A stretch of 64,000 bases of DNA, from the NCBI GenBank assembly GCA_003864495.1, contig ML133433.1:396722-460721 (forward strand), given 5' to 3'. The notes under the pieces are model-generated. The model worked only from the letters and a program-made list of their open reading frames with translations. It did not search any database and was not told where the DNA came from. Positions 1 to 12,000 of this stretch are shown piece after piece. Each line of letters opens with the position of its first letter. Position 1 is the stretch's first letter. This stretch comes from Nemopilema nomurai (lineage: Eukaryota > Cnidaria > Scyphozoa > Rhizostomeae > Rhizostomatidae). Position numbers and translations under genes: made by a program.

Positions 1-1400
1 ACCACCGCAGTCATTCTAAACATCCAAGAAACTATTCAGGAAGAACGTCAATTTAGGCTGAGGGATGGGGAGATGGATTTACAGGTCTCAACAGGTAGAA
101 GATAGCAACCGCAAGAGAACTTGGCAGGTTTTAACCTGAAAACACAAGGCCGACGCCATGATTTTGAAAATGGGAGGTGGGGGTAGGTTGGGATTGGGAA
201 ATGATGAGACAATATATTACTTTGAGTGATAAGATGTTTACTGGAATTTTCTATTCGCGGTTTTTATATCTTCAAATCCACTTTGACAATTTTTTCAAAA
301 AAGGTTATTCTGTTTGGCTTCGCGCCGACCCACTCATAAGCAACATCTATCTATTACAGTAACATTTCGAATTATTCATCTAAAGAATAAATTGGCTGTA
401 GCCCAACGCAGCATGGAAAGAGCAATGCTTGAAATCACGATAAAAGATAAGATCAGAAATGAAAATATCAGAGCAGAGACAAAGGTATATTGTCTGGAAA
501 GCGAAAAAAACTAAAGGCCAGTAGGCAGGGCATATCGCCCGAATGGACAAATGGGCTGGTACTGTTTCGGAAACTCTAGACCCAGTATAGCATTTGGCGC
601 CCCATATTTGAATACATCATAAACTTATAAACTATTCACAAACTTGATAATTGTACTTAAGTCTCGAAATTTCCACGACTTGCGCGCAAGGAACGTGGCA
701 CTACTTGAATACGGCTGATATACGATTATGATTATTGATTGGCACGTGACTGTGCGACCCAGAAGGGTTCTGGTTTCTACTGCAAACGCTCGGTTAGAAA
801 GCACATCCTTTACAACAGAAAGGGTTCTTTGATCTGGTCCTTGATAGTTTCTGGACTGGATCATACCAAATTCCGAATATGATGGCATAGTGTGAAAATA
901 CACCATTACCTAGTTTGAAGTTTTCATGCTTCTATAAAATTCCCACAACTTTTAGATTCAACGTTACAGTTCAAAAGTCCATCGGTAAAACAATGCTTTT
1001 ATCCGATATATAACCACAATTATGTTTATCTCCAAAATCTGATACCAACAATGAGTTTATTTTGAGAAAGAAAGCATGTAGCATGCGCCTCTGCAGTGCG
1101 GAAGAGCACGCACGCACTCCCTCAAGCACACTCTCGGAGAGATTACGGAGTGCTTCAAAAAACAATCAGATTTCATGCTCCATTAGCAACTGCCCAATCA
1201 AAAGAAGTTTGTATCCATGTTTTCTTAAATGTTCCTTTCACCTTGACCTGATTCATCATCAAAAATATTATCATTATAAGGTATCTTCCACGTCGTTTCC
1301 CTCGTACCAGGTTTAATGAAATACCAGGAAAATGAGCTTCCCGGGGATTTTCCAGGGATGGGCGCTAAACTGCAATCATTATCGCAATTTCTTCCCAGAC
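1..1400. other. No recognisable gene
   Basis: Only short reading frames with no recognisable family, splice context or codon bias are visible here. The stretch is probably intergenic sequence upstream of the GREB1 promoter. Confidence 0.4.
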
Positions 1401-1418
1401 CTCCGGCAGTCTCCCACC

Positions 1419-1675
1419 ATTGGCTAGCTAGAGGTCACATGGTAACTGGCAGATGTCCCGCTTAAGTGATGGACTTTGATTGGCTGACATAGCACAAAGG
1501 TCTAAGGTCTGCCGATGCATCTCGCAATTTGATTGGCTTCGAAAAGGTCTATCGCTACGTCACTTCCTTCACAGTAAAACTCGTCAAACCTGGCTGTCTG
1601 GTCTGCGACGGCCTTGGCGAAGAGGGCCATGTCGGTTTTGCGTCACAAATAACATCGTCCAAATAGATCTAAAAG
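1419..1675 (+). promoter_or_regulatory. Probable GREB1 promoter with three reverse CCAAT boxes and candidate 5' noncoding exon
   Basis: Three ATTGG pentamers (CCAAT boxes in reverse orientation, the NF-Y-type site) lie at 1419-1423, 1479-1483 and 1532-1536, 60 and 53 bases apart. Just downstream is a GC-richer stretch ending at 1675 in front of a GTTAGTG donor-like sequence, which could close a noncoding first exon. A strong acceptor (pyrimidine-rich stretch then TAG) ends at 2983, so a 5'UTR exon could join at 2984, 38 bases before the ATG. The spacing of boxes is seen in sequence; promoter function and the splice are inferred. Confidence 0.4.
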
Positions 1676-3011
1676 GTTAGTGAGTTGACAAAATATTGCT
1701 TAGTTTAAAGCCGTTCAAGCAGGAACTATTGCCATGACCCAATTTTATGATAAATAATAACCTGTTTTTCTTCTTTCTGATAATTGATTACGAATCCTAC
1801 ATTCTCCGAAGGATGAGTCGTGCTTCGCTTACATATGTCGATTCAATGTGAATGACATTTGAAGTATTGCTTTCTAGAAAAACTTCATTTTCTTATCCAG
1901 GTGAAATGTTTTTGTTTATTTTTACTCTATTCTCAAACATAGACCTTGTTTTTGTTTATGATGATGCGACTCAAATTAGTTCGTCGAAAAGATAGTAACG
2001 CAGGCTGGAGTATGCTCTTTTTAGGCCATAAATACCTGTGCACTAGACTCGCTTTTAAGGATAACCTACTGCTTGTTATTGGTTACTCTTGTTTAGCAAT
2101 TTCTACAGCACAATCGTCATTATGTTCTGCAACAGCCCAGGAATAGCATTGTTCGCTTACAGTTGATGCGAAATCACTGGCGAACACTAATCGATGCTGC
2201 CTACACTAGGATATGTCCATTCTCATATTTGGAAAATATCACGAAACCCATATATTTTCACCGCCACTTCTGATAAAACTGTCCAGGTGATGGACAGTTT
2301 GCAAGGAGGAGTGGAAAAGACCCGCTTGGTTGATAATTTGAATGATAAAAGAAAGCTGATAACAGTGGTGCAGGGATATACCTTTTAAGTAAGGATGGTA
2401 AAAAGTTTGAAACCTTTTGACGAGGAAGAAACAGGTTTTCTGAAAGCGAACAAGATTCTTCTATTGCTGTCGATGTCGTATCGTCATAATTTCCACTGCG
2501 ATCTTGTGACTATAGTTGAAAAGTGGGCGGATTTTGAGTTGGTGAGGCTGTGTTATGTTTACACGAGATGCATTAGTAGGAACGTTCGGGAACAAAACCA
2601 AAGATAATTCTAGTCGTACCTTATTGGTGGAGCTGGTGGGAAACATCATGCCATTTTGCGTAAAAAAAACGAAACTTGTGAGCATTTTGCCCGGGCCAAC
2701 TTCTTTTTAATATTCAACCCACTCCAAAAATACCTGCTCTTTGTATTTGCTAAAAGTTTCTAAGAATTTAGCTACATTTTTTATTGGTGTTATCTCTACT
2801 GACCAAAAGTTTGTTTATTTTTAAAAATTGATGTATTACCTGACAATTGTAAGCACAGAAAATCAGTTTGTATTTTAAGTTAAATATAGATATGTGGCTT
2901 CTTTATATGCCACATGACTTATTTGCATTGTCTGTTATGATTTATGTGCATAATTGTGTATGAATCTTTTTAGGTACAAAGTAACAGAATACAGACAATT
3001 TGTTGTCAATA

Positions 3012-3035
3012 ATGATATCAGATGATGGGGGATGA
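3012..3035 (+). promoter_or_regulatory. Short uORF overlapping the GREB1 start codon
   Basis: An ATG at 3012 opens a seven-codon frame ending in TGA at 3033-3035. It overlaps the predicted GREB1 start (3022) in another frame. If the transcript includes 2984-3259, a scanning ribosome meets this ATG first, which would reduce translation of the main frame unless it is bypassed. Its presence is seen; the effect is inferred. Confidence 0.35.
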
Positions 3036-6000
3036 GAATAAACCTAGCCTGCCTATCCAGCAATATGTCATAACTTCATCTGTGACATCATCAGTTGTCT
3101 CACAAAGCCAATTGCCTCTCTTGGTGAACAATGCCAGTGCTGCTATGCTTAGCAAATTCATCCCATCAATGAGTGCTGTGCCAGCTGTCCCTGTTGGTAC
3201 GAGTCCTGCAGTTGCTGTCATACCTGCTGCAGGGGCACCACCGATACCAATTTTGGATGGTATGTACTCTTTTGAAAATTTTTGACAAGGCATTGATTTA
3301 TTATAGCAAGTCAGAGTAAACATTTCTTCTTTTACCAAATTTCTCTTTTAAGCAGTGGCGTTGCTATATATTCATCATTTTTGGGTACAGTTAAAATGCA
3401 ACTATCACTGGAAGAGCCATGCTTGTCCTAAATTTAAAAGGTTCAATAAATAGATAAAGAGCAAGGAACAATAAATGAAGCAAGGTTCAGACCAAACTTC
3501 TGAATTCATTTTCAATGGAAATCTTCTGTTCACCAGAGTATTAGTACTTGAGGTTTCTACTTGAATTAAACACTGGTATATTCTATTAAGTGTTTGAAGT
3601 AGGACTTATTAAAAGTGCAAATCTGTAATGTTTGCTTCATCAAGTGAACTAATGTTACCTGCCAATAGCCAGGTACTTGGTCACTGTAACTGCTTCAAGT
3701 CTCTGCTTCTTATTCAGACTAAGATTATAAGAATCCTATCATAGATTTGGTCATATCTGCTCCTGAATCTCTGACCTGAGCTGACAAATCAATCAAATTG
3801 CCTCATTGGTTCAGATAAAAAATTTCAGATCAATTGTTGAGATAAAAGAGAGTTGGTTAGGGGTTAAGTTAGTAAGCCATATTTTTATCAATTGAGAGTT
3901 AATTGATCATGTCAAAATCAGTACTTTATCAATTGCTAATCTTGTCGATTACTAATGTTTTTGAATTTTCCCTCTGTTTTCTTTGTCGTGAATTTATGCT
4001 TGTATCCTGCCTTATCAAGAACCTTCAAGGTCAACCTCTTTTATGTGATATTATCCTGAAGCCTTTTTAGGTATAGAAATCTATATCCTTGTCTTGTTCA
4101 AGCCATCAGGAGAATGGAATTTGTGCCCTTTTGGTACCTTTGGAATTTGTGTCTTCATAATTGATATTTGTATAGGAAAAACAGGAGTCCCTGATTTTGT
4201 TTACAAGTATATACTAAATATTTTATTTTGCTTTTTCTTAGGTACTATGATAAATGCCAATGAAATATTGTGTTTGAAGGGAATCAATTACATCAGCAGA
4301 AATCTTGAATCTTTACATTGCTTCCTTTTTGCTTCCTAATTACAGATTATATGGAAGTAACAAAAAAACATTTATCCAGCAGGTGATCAAGTGCAATATG
4401 GAGGCTCAGGTGTTATCTATGCACTGTCCCAATATTCCCCTTTCATCAGCATTCCAAGGTATCATCCAAGTGGCCAGGGACATAGCCCCCCTTTAATTGA
4501 AGATGAAAACAGCAATCTTGGGGTGGATGATGCAGACATAAAGAGCATATCTACATCAGCATCGAGAATATCACCTTCATCCCAAGAGCAACCTCCTTGC
4601 AATGAGCCAGGTGATTTTCATGTTTTGTGATAATGCTTGAAAGTCAAGAATTACACTTTGTTGTTCTGGTTTCACAGTTTCATTACATGTTATTTCCTCT
4701 GCCATCTTTGTTATCACTCATTTAATATGCTTTTTTTTGCCACACCATATATCTTTGAAATGGTTTGAATTAATATTTTCTTTGAAATATTTAGGAAAGT
4801 GTCAGGCTGGAGGAGAGGTGCGATTGACCTACTTAGCAGATCACCTGGAGAGCTTGAAGCTACCCGACGGTTTTGTTCTTGTTGGGGCAAAGTCACCCAT
4901 GCTGATTGGCATGACACTTGTTGCTGCGGTTGACAAGCGCTATTTGCCAAGTGAAGGGAATTCTGTAGCTATGCTTGGTTTTAGTGGCAACTGCATTGGC
5001 TGTGGTGCCACTGGATTCAGATACTTCACAGAGTTCTCTACTCACATCAACCTAAAACTCGCAACACAACCGAAAAAGCAAAAACATCTGAAGTACTATA
5101 TTTTGAAGGATAAGGATGGGAAATGGACAAAAGGAGCGCTCATACCATGGAAAGGAACTGGTATGAAGACAAATCCTTAATGAGTTTCTTTGATGTTTAA
5201 ATTTGACAAGGATTGGTTTCAGGTTAATGTTTCCATGCCATGCACAACTTCCACCCTGCAAATTTGAAACAGAGCTTATTTAATTATTTTTTGAATTGGT
5301 GATGTAATGGTGCTATTGCGGTGCTTGATGCTCCAAAGAAGAATGGTACCGTATATGATAGTTATTGAAAAAGCGTGTGAGAGTGTTTGAGTTCTCCTTG
5401 CTACTTGGCCATGCCATGCTCAAATTAGCTGCCAATCTAAAACACATTAGTTCAAATATTCCCAAATTCAATTTTTTGCAACCTTTTTTGTTTTAATGCT
5501 ATTAACTAACAGCTTTTATTGTCTACTGAACAGTTGGAAACTTATGAACTTCCATATCCTTTGTCTTGTTTTGTCCTGAATGTAGATGATCCACAAATGT
5601 AAGATGTAATTTGTAATAAAGATGATGGAGTTATTCATAGCTGAGTTGTCTAGTTTCCTCCAGCCTTTGATTTGATTTTTTGCAGATAAAAACAATTTTG
5701 GAGCATGTTAAACAAATTTGGTGGATAGAATGTGGTTTTTTAAGGCCATGCTGAGCACTTTTTAGCAATGGACTGTCTTACCAATTTTTAGCTTAATTGC
5801 TTTTAAGTTTTCGGAACAACTCCTACTTGACACATTCAAAAACAATATAATGCTGTTGGGAAAAAGATATCAGGAATTAAACAGGCAACTAGTAGAACGG
5901 GTGATGTTTTTGTCATGAAAAAGGTTGCTCAGTGCTAGACATGAACAGACAATTGCGTCCCATTGCGACGATCCATTTGCACTTGCTGTTTAATAAGAAC

Positions 6001-9000
6001 GACCTTCAGGTGCAGAAAAGTACGTAGAGAATCGGCGAAGTAGAATCGGCGAAGTAGAATCGGCGAAGTAGAATCGGCGAAGTAGAAGCGAAAATGATCG
6101 CTCACCAATACAACCTGACGGTGCTACTAGAGTTGTCAAGGTTTTCGGAGTATACACATGATGACGAAGTGTAGCTTCCCAAAGCGAAACTCCGCCGGTA
6201 AGCACCGGCAGATCAATAAAATTGGCAATGACAAAGTGTCATGCACTTCACAAGCAATATAAACAAAATTATTTGGTGGTAATCATTTCCACTATTTGCA
6301 TAAATGATTTTGACAATTTCGGCCACGGGCAGCCGCGGGTAGATTTTCAAATGGGCTTCTAAATGGTACCACCTGCTCATCTAAACTTTGCAAAAACAGT
6401 AGAAAAATATAAAAGGGTTTTGAAATCGTGTCTTGTGGCCAATTCATCGTATGTTGTTCGTTATTGTTTGTGTTTGAAAATGCAAGCTGCTGTCCAGCGC
6501 TCGTGTATCATTTCGTTAGTTTAGCACATGGCAGCTGATTACTCATGTACTCATAGTCTGATTACGAATGATCTAATTATGATTTTTCGTGTTTCTTGAG
6601 TAATGAGCCACCTTGCGATAATCGGAGAGGCAGAACTGGAAGGTGAAAAACAGAACCAGTTTCTTTCCAACGTGAACAAGAATAATTTGCCCCCATTTTG
6701 CTATTTCAGATTTTTAGACGCGCTGATATGCCTGTTTTCCCAGGCTTTTTTCTCATTTTCTGATTCCTACTGCCGTTGCTACAAGTTACGGTTTTTTATC
6801 GTTCTGTCTCTTCCTTTCCTTTTTGTCTCTTCTTGTCCTTTTGATTCTTCTTCCCTTTTGTCTCATCTGGCTGTTTTCTCTCATTTTTTCCTCTGTCTCT
6901 TCATGCCCTTTTGTCTCTTCTTGTCATTTTGTCTCATATTGCCCTTCTGTCTCATATTTTCCTTTGTCTCATATTTTCCTCTGTCTCTTCTTGCCCTTTT
7001 GTTTCCTTTGGTCCTGTGTTGTGCTGCCCGCCTTCCTTTAATGGCCAGCAATGTCGACACTTCTCGCCTATTTGTGATTTTGAAAGCGCCTGAAGTGTCT
7101 GTTGATTTCCTTCAGAAACAAGAAAGAGGAACCTGCCACTCTACAGCAGCGTTACCACTGTGGGCAGAACGCCGGAGCTTCTCCCGCCGTATACAATGTA
7201 TTCTGGGAAGGGTAAGCCCATCTTTTTATGTCATGTGATCATATCACTTTTATCCTTCATTTCTGCTGTTGTGGATCGACGAAGTTTCGAAAGCTTTTTT
7301 GGATTTATTGAGTTCTACTCAATATCTAGTCACTTGGTGGAACAGATTAAGACACTTAGTCTGCCATGATTACAAAAACTAAGTTACACAGCTTTATACA
7401 TTTAAGATTTATCGATTTTATTTGAGTTCTTTATCAATTTTGCAAGTTTGTCATTAATATAATATATTTACCCTCTTGAAACCTTTCTGAGAGTGGGAAG
7501 GTATTGAGCCATTTTAAGGAATCTTTTATCTGACTCTCTTCCTCGACTCCTACGCTCGTTCGTTCCAGACGCAAAGATGTCCATGCTGCTGACGTCAGAC
7601 CAGGTCTTGCTGCAAGCCGCTGCCTACCCGATTCACAAGAAGCCGCGGATGGCCATGGACCTGAATGTCGACATATCGTCGGACCCAAACGCGACGCTGC
7701 TCAATAGTACAAACGCAACGCAAGCGCAAGGTTCGTACATTACTCTTACATCAATATTTATTGGGTTGAGTGGTGTTCATTTTACCAAACTGAGTTTGAG
7801 AAACACTTAGTATCCTTGGCTGGTAATACTGCGCGTACGCTTGCTTGGATGTCCTTTTCCCGCCTTAGGTGTGGACTTGTAATCCTCCTTCCTGTCCACT
7901 CCAGCCTCCGACACCCATAACCCTTCGACACCCATAGCCCCCCGACACCCATAGCCCCCGACACCCATAGCCCCCCGACACCCATAGCCCCCCGACACCC
8001 ATAGCCCCCCTCTGCTTTGGCATGAGTTCACTCAGGCCAGTCTTATGTTGATTTTCATCTCTTTCAACAGCAGTGATGCCGGTTACGTCACCAAAGCCGG
8101 AACCTGATGCATTCCTGACGTTCAAAATGCCGATTTCTGCCATCTGCGGCGTTAGGCCTGTCCTACTCCTTTGCCAAAACAACAATTTCAAACTGCCAAA
8201 CAACATAAACGACATCATAATCAGCGATCTCTTGCATGGCTGTTTTGACAGCGGAAGCCCGGTCGAAAACGTTCCCGCTACGACGGAGTCGACGTTTGTC
8301 AACCGCGGCTCCATCATGGCCACTGGCACGAAGCCGATGGACGCTGACGAAATCCTGCACTCGCGCGTCGAGCAAAATGCCGCAAGCACGTTGATCAGCA
8401 TGAGCTCTGCGTCGACGTCCACGTCTACGGCAGTGAATAACGTTATGTCGTCTTCGATTATTTTCCAGCAGCCAGGAAACCGGCCGCACTCCCTTCACGT
8501 TCAAATGACAAACAGCAGCTCGTTGTTCCACCATACCGACGGGTCCGGGTTGCTTAAACTGCCCATTGCAGCTTCAGTGCTCATACTGATGCAGTATCTG
8601 TCGGGCCTTGATGACTACAATAATATATGTCGCGAGGAAATCGAAGCACTTCTGCAGCGAGCACGGATAGAGATGATACCTTCACGGCAGCAAAATGCTT
8701 TGAGCCAGTTCGGCTCGATGGCTACTTCCCAACTGTACCTGATGACCCACCTTTTGGCGAGTTCTTCGAAAGGTCGCGTTAAAGTCATAAATTCGACATA
8801 TTCGTTACAAAACGGAATATTCAAGGCTTTGCGATGGGTGCATGATACGTTTGCGCAAAGCAAAACGGCCAAGGCCCGGAAGATTTCCATTCCCAACTTC
8901 TTAATGATTTTGTCGACCCCGAGCCAGGGCAACGTGGAGTTCTGCGTGCTTGTGACAGGTATAACCCACGCCAAGCTGTTGGCGGAGTCCCTAGGGCTAC

Positions 9001-12000
9001 AAGGCATTGTCAACTCTCCTTTCGAGGAGGACATCAAGAAACTGGTGCTCCAGTTCAAGCAAACGGAGGATGCCCTAAACCTGCACCTGAAGGCGTTCAG
9101 CAAAAATTTGGGAAGTCAATGCTTTGCGCCGTATTATGCTTATGCACAAGTACGGGTTCCCGCGGATAATGCGCGTGTCTCAATCCCAAAGAAAGGCGAC
9201 ACGCGTGCCGCTGCCCCCAGCTGCATCTTCGCTACCCAAGCTGCGATGGCCGAACAACTGCTGTCTCAGCTGTGTAACATTGCGGATAACACGGATATTC
9301 TTGAACTGCCCTCCTTCGCCCGAGTCGAAGTGCTTATAGTTGTACCGCACAACATGTCGCTGTATCACCAAACGATCAAGCGGCTGTGCGAATCAGGCAT
9401 TCTGGTTGACCTCGGGCTAGAGGGTGAAAATGCCACCGGCGATTATGAAGTAGGAGAGAAGTATGTGCTGACGTATTCGGACTGGCCTGAGAGTTTGAAG
9501 AAGTGGGAAGCATTCGTGAAGAAGATGGCGAAACAGAGCCACACTTTGTTCATGCTGGTGTTCGACCAATCGCAGAGCTACTGCTTGCCACAGGGCATGC
9601 CTGACGTACTGCCAAACTTGAAAGAAGTCTTCGAGTCAATCAACGTCATCCCCTTGTTCGTCACTGCTGTGCCATACATATTCCAGACAAGGCAGTCCTT
9701 CATTGACCCAGATAATGAAGTTTACTGGACTGATGCACGAAATATGGCAGGTTTGTTCACGCTAAGGATTCTCCACGCTGTGAATCTGTACTTGAAATCA
9801 GTTAAAGATCCCTTGTATAGATAGATCAAATTGTGTATTGCTGTATACTGTAAGCACTTTTCATTGATCTCATTGACTTGCTGCTGTTGTTGTTTTTGTT
9901 TTGATGAAACGGCAGTTTTTATCTATCAAAACAGACAATCGTAACGATATGAATGCGAGGGTAGATAGATACTTCTCCACTGGTTTGAAGCCTGGTTTTC
10001 ATTTGTCCCAATCTGTTTCTATCTAGGGACCAAATCGACTGTGATTGACAGTAAGTATGCCAAGATTAACGACCAGGAGATGATTTACTTTGGGCTCAAG
10101 GAGTACGTTGATTCAGCGAAGTGGTGCCAGCAATACCCTTTGATCAGGCATGAAGAGACCTTTGACCTTTGCGTGCCAAGGGCCAATAGGTGAGTAGTTA
10201 ACCTTCGTTCGGTCCACGACAGCATTTGGCACAGCCATGAATTCAATCTCATTTACGCTGTCAGTCCGGTGATTGTTTCACTGAAGCCAAAATTAAACAT
10301 TAAAGGCCTACTATCAGAGGGTGATTTGTACCAGTCCTAATTAGCCGGCATGTTGTGAGGCGCCAGAGTGGTCACCAAAATGTAATCGATTCGCTGCTGT
10401 ATACACATTGGCTATATCCCACGAGGGCAACTCGAATTAGAGAGTATTCGTCAATTGTTGGTTTGTTTCACAACGGTCAGGTTTCTTTCCGCAGGCAAAA
10501 TGATATTCCGTACAACGTCGTGCACGGGTTCCTGCTGACCCGCTTGTACCGGGCTGCCCTTATGGTTGCAGCTGGGATTAAACCCGCTGAACAGTACTGT
10601 GTACTTTCCGCGATACAAATGACAAGAGATATTGTCGAAGCCCCGCTCAAGAAGAGGGATGGATCCGGGTATATGTTGCTGATTAGAATACCGAATACGG
10701 ACGTAGCCAAATACTGTTACAATACTCTCAAACAAACCCGAGACAAGTAAGTTTTGATTTTGTTCTATTTTTGCGCAATTTTTTTGATGCTTCAAACTTC
10801 TTGTTTATATATATATCCTTTAATTAAGATGATTCTGAATCAGAGCCTGCTACGTGACTTTTCCTTTTTGCTTTCAAATGACCTGTAAACAGGAACCACA
10901 TCCGGGTAGCAGGCTTCGCTTCTTTTTACAAATGTTTTCTATTTTTTATGACTTCCATTGTATGGGCTCTTCCCGCAGAGTTGGGTTCCAGTATCGCTTC
11001 GATGTAATATATGATGACGGACAGAACAATTTCCAGTTGGATAAACATTTCCTGGAGAGGATGAGGGCTTGGAAGCGATTTCGTGGTATGACGTCATTAG
11101 ACAATTCAGTGGTTTATTTCCCTGTCGAATATATTCGTTGTGGAAAGCATTTAACAATGTCTCCTAGCCATAATCAAAAGCTGTCTTGCTTTCAGTAGGG
11201 TTTTTGTGCCTTCAGAAGGTGATTATGCTTGTCAAAAGTGCGTACACTCGACCATTTTGAAATATATATTTTATGTAGAGCAATTTTCTTTGATAATCAG
11301 CCAGCAACAAGGGAAGCTTTCCCCAAATCACAACGATGGAGGTTCTCAACAGAAAATTTGTGTTCTCTACATGGAGGATGGACTTTGATTTGTAAACACA
11401 AATAGAATCAATGGGTCAGAGAAATGGTTCAGAAGTAGGCCCCGCTGGCCACTAAGTTTGAATGAATGCGGTGAAATGCTAGTAATTTTGATATTGCTTA
11501 CGAGTTCATTCACTCACAATTCATTATTGAAGCGTATTATTAGTCAAAATTACTGCCACCTTGGCAATGGTGCATTTCCCTGTCTAACTGCCCTCGATTT
11601 CGCCAAAGGCCAAGCCCAAGCTGACAGTTGGTACCCTGGGTGTCTTGAGGAGCTGCTGGACCTTCCCTGCTTCGTCATCTACGCTGGAAGGGACAGGGCT
11701 GGCCAGACCTTCCCAAGGTACGTGTTTACCAGCAATGTAGCTACTATCTGTTCGCAGCCTGAACTGGTTATGTCCATATGTCGCGTTGGTATGGTTATTT
11801 AATTTACCTTCAAAGTGTGGTTTTGTTACCGTCGCCGATGTGGTGTCCCTTTAAAACATTATTTGTTCTATCTCAGTGAATCTTTGCAATATGACAGAAA
11901 TTATTGGTCTCTTCAATATTCTCAGTGACAAAGAGCCTATTTGAACAGAGACAGCTAGCATAAAGCACTGGCAAATGACATCACTCGGTGCTTCAATGAA

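Noticed and set aside
6603..7238. 211-codon + strand frame
   Set aside because: Mostly leucine/serine/phenylalanine from a pyrimidine-rich repeat; its end overlaps the real GREB1 exon at 7116-7211 in another frame.
8615..9103. 162-codon minus-strand frame
   Set aside because: Shadow of the large GREB1 exon; no family resemblance.
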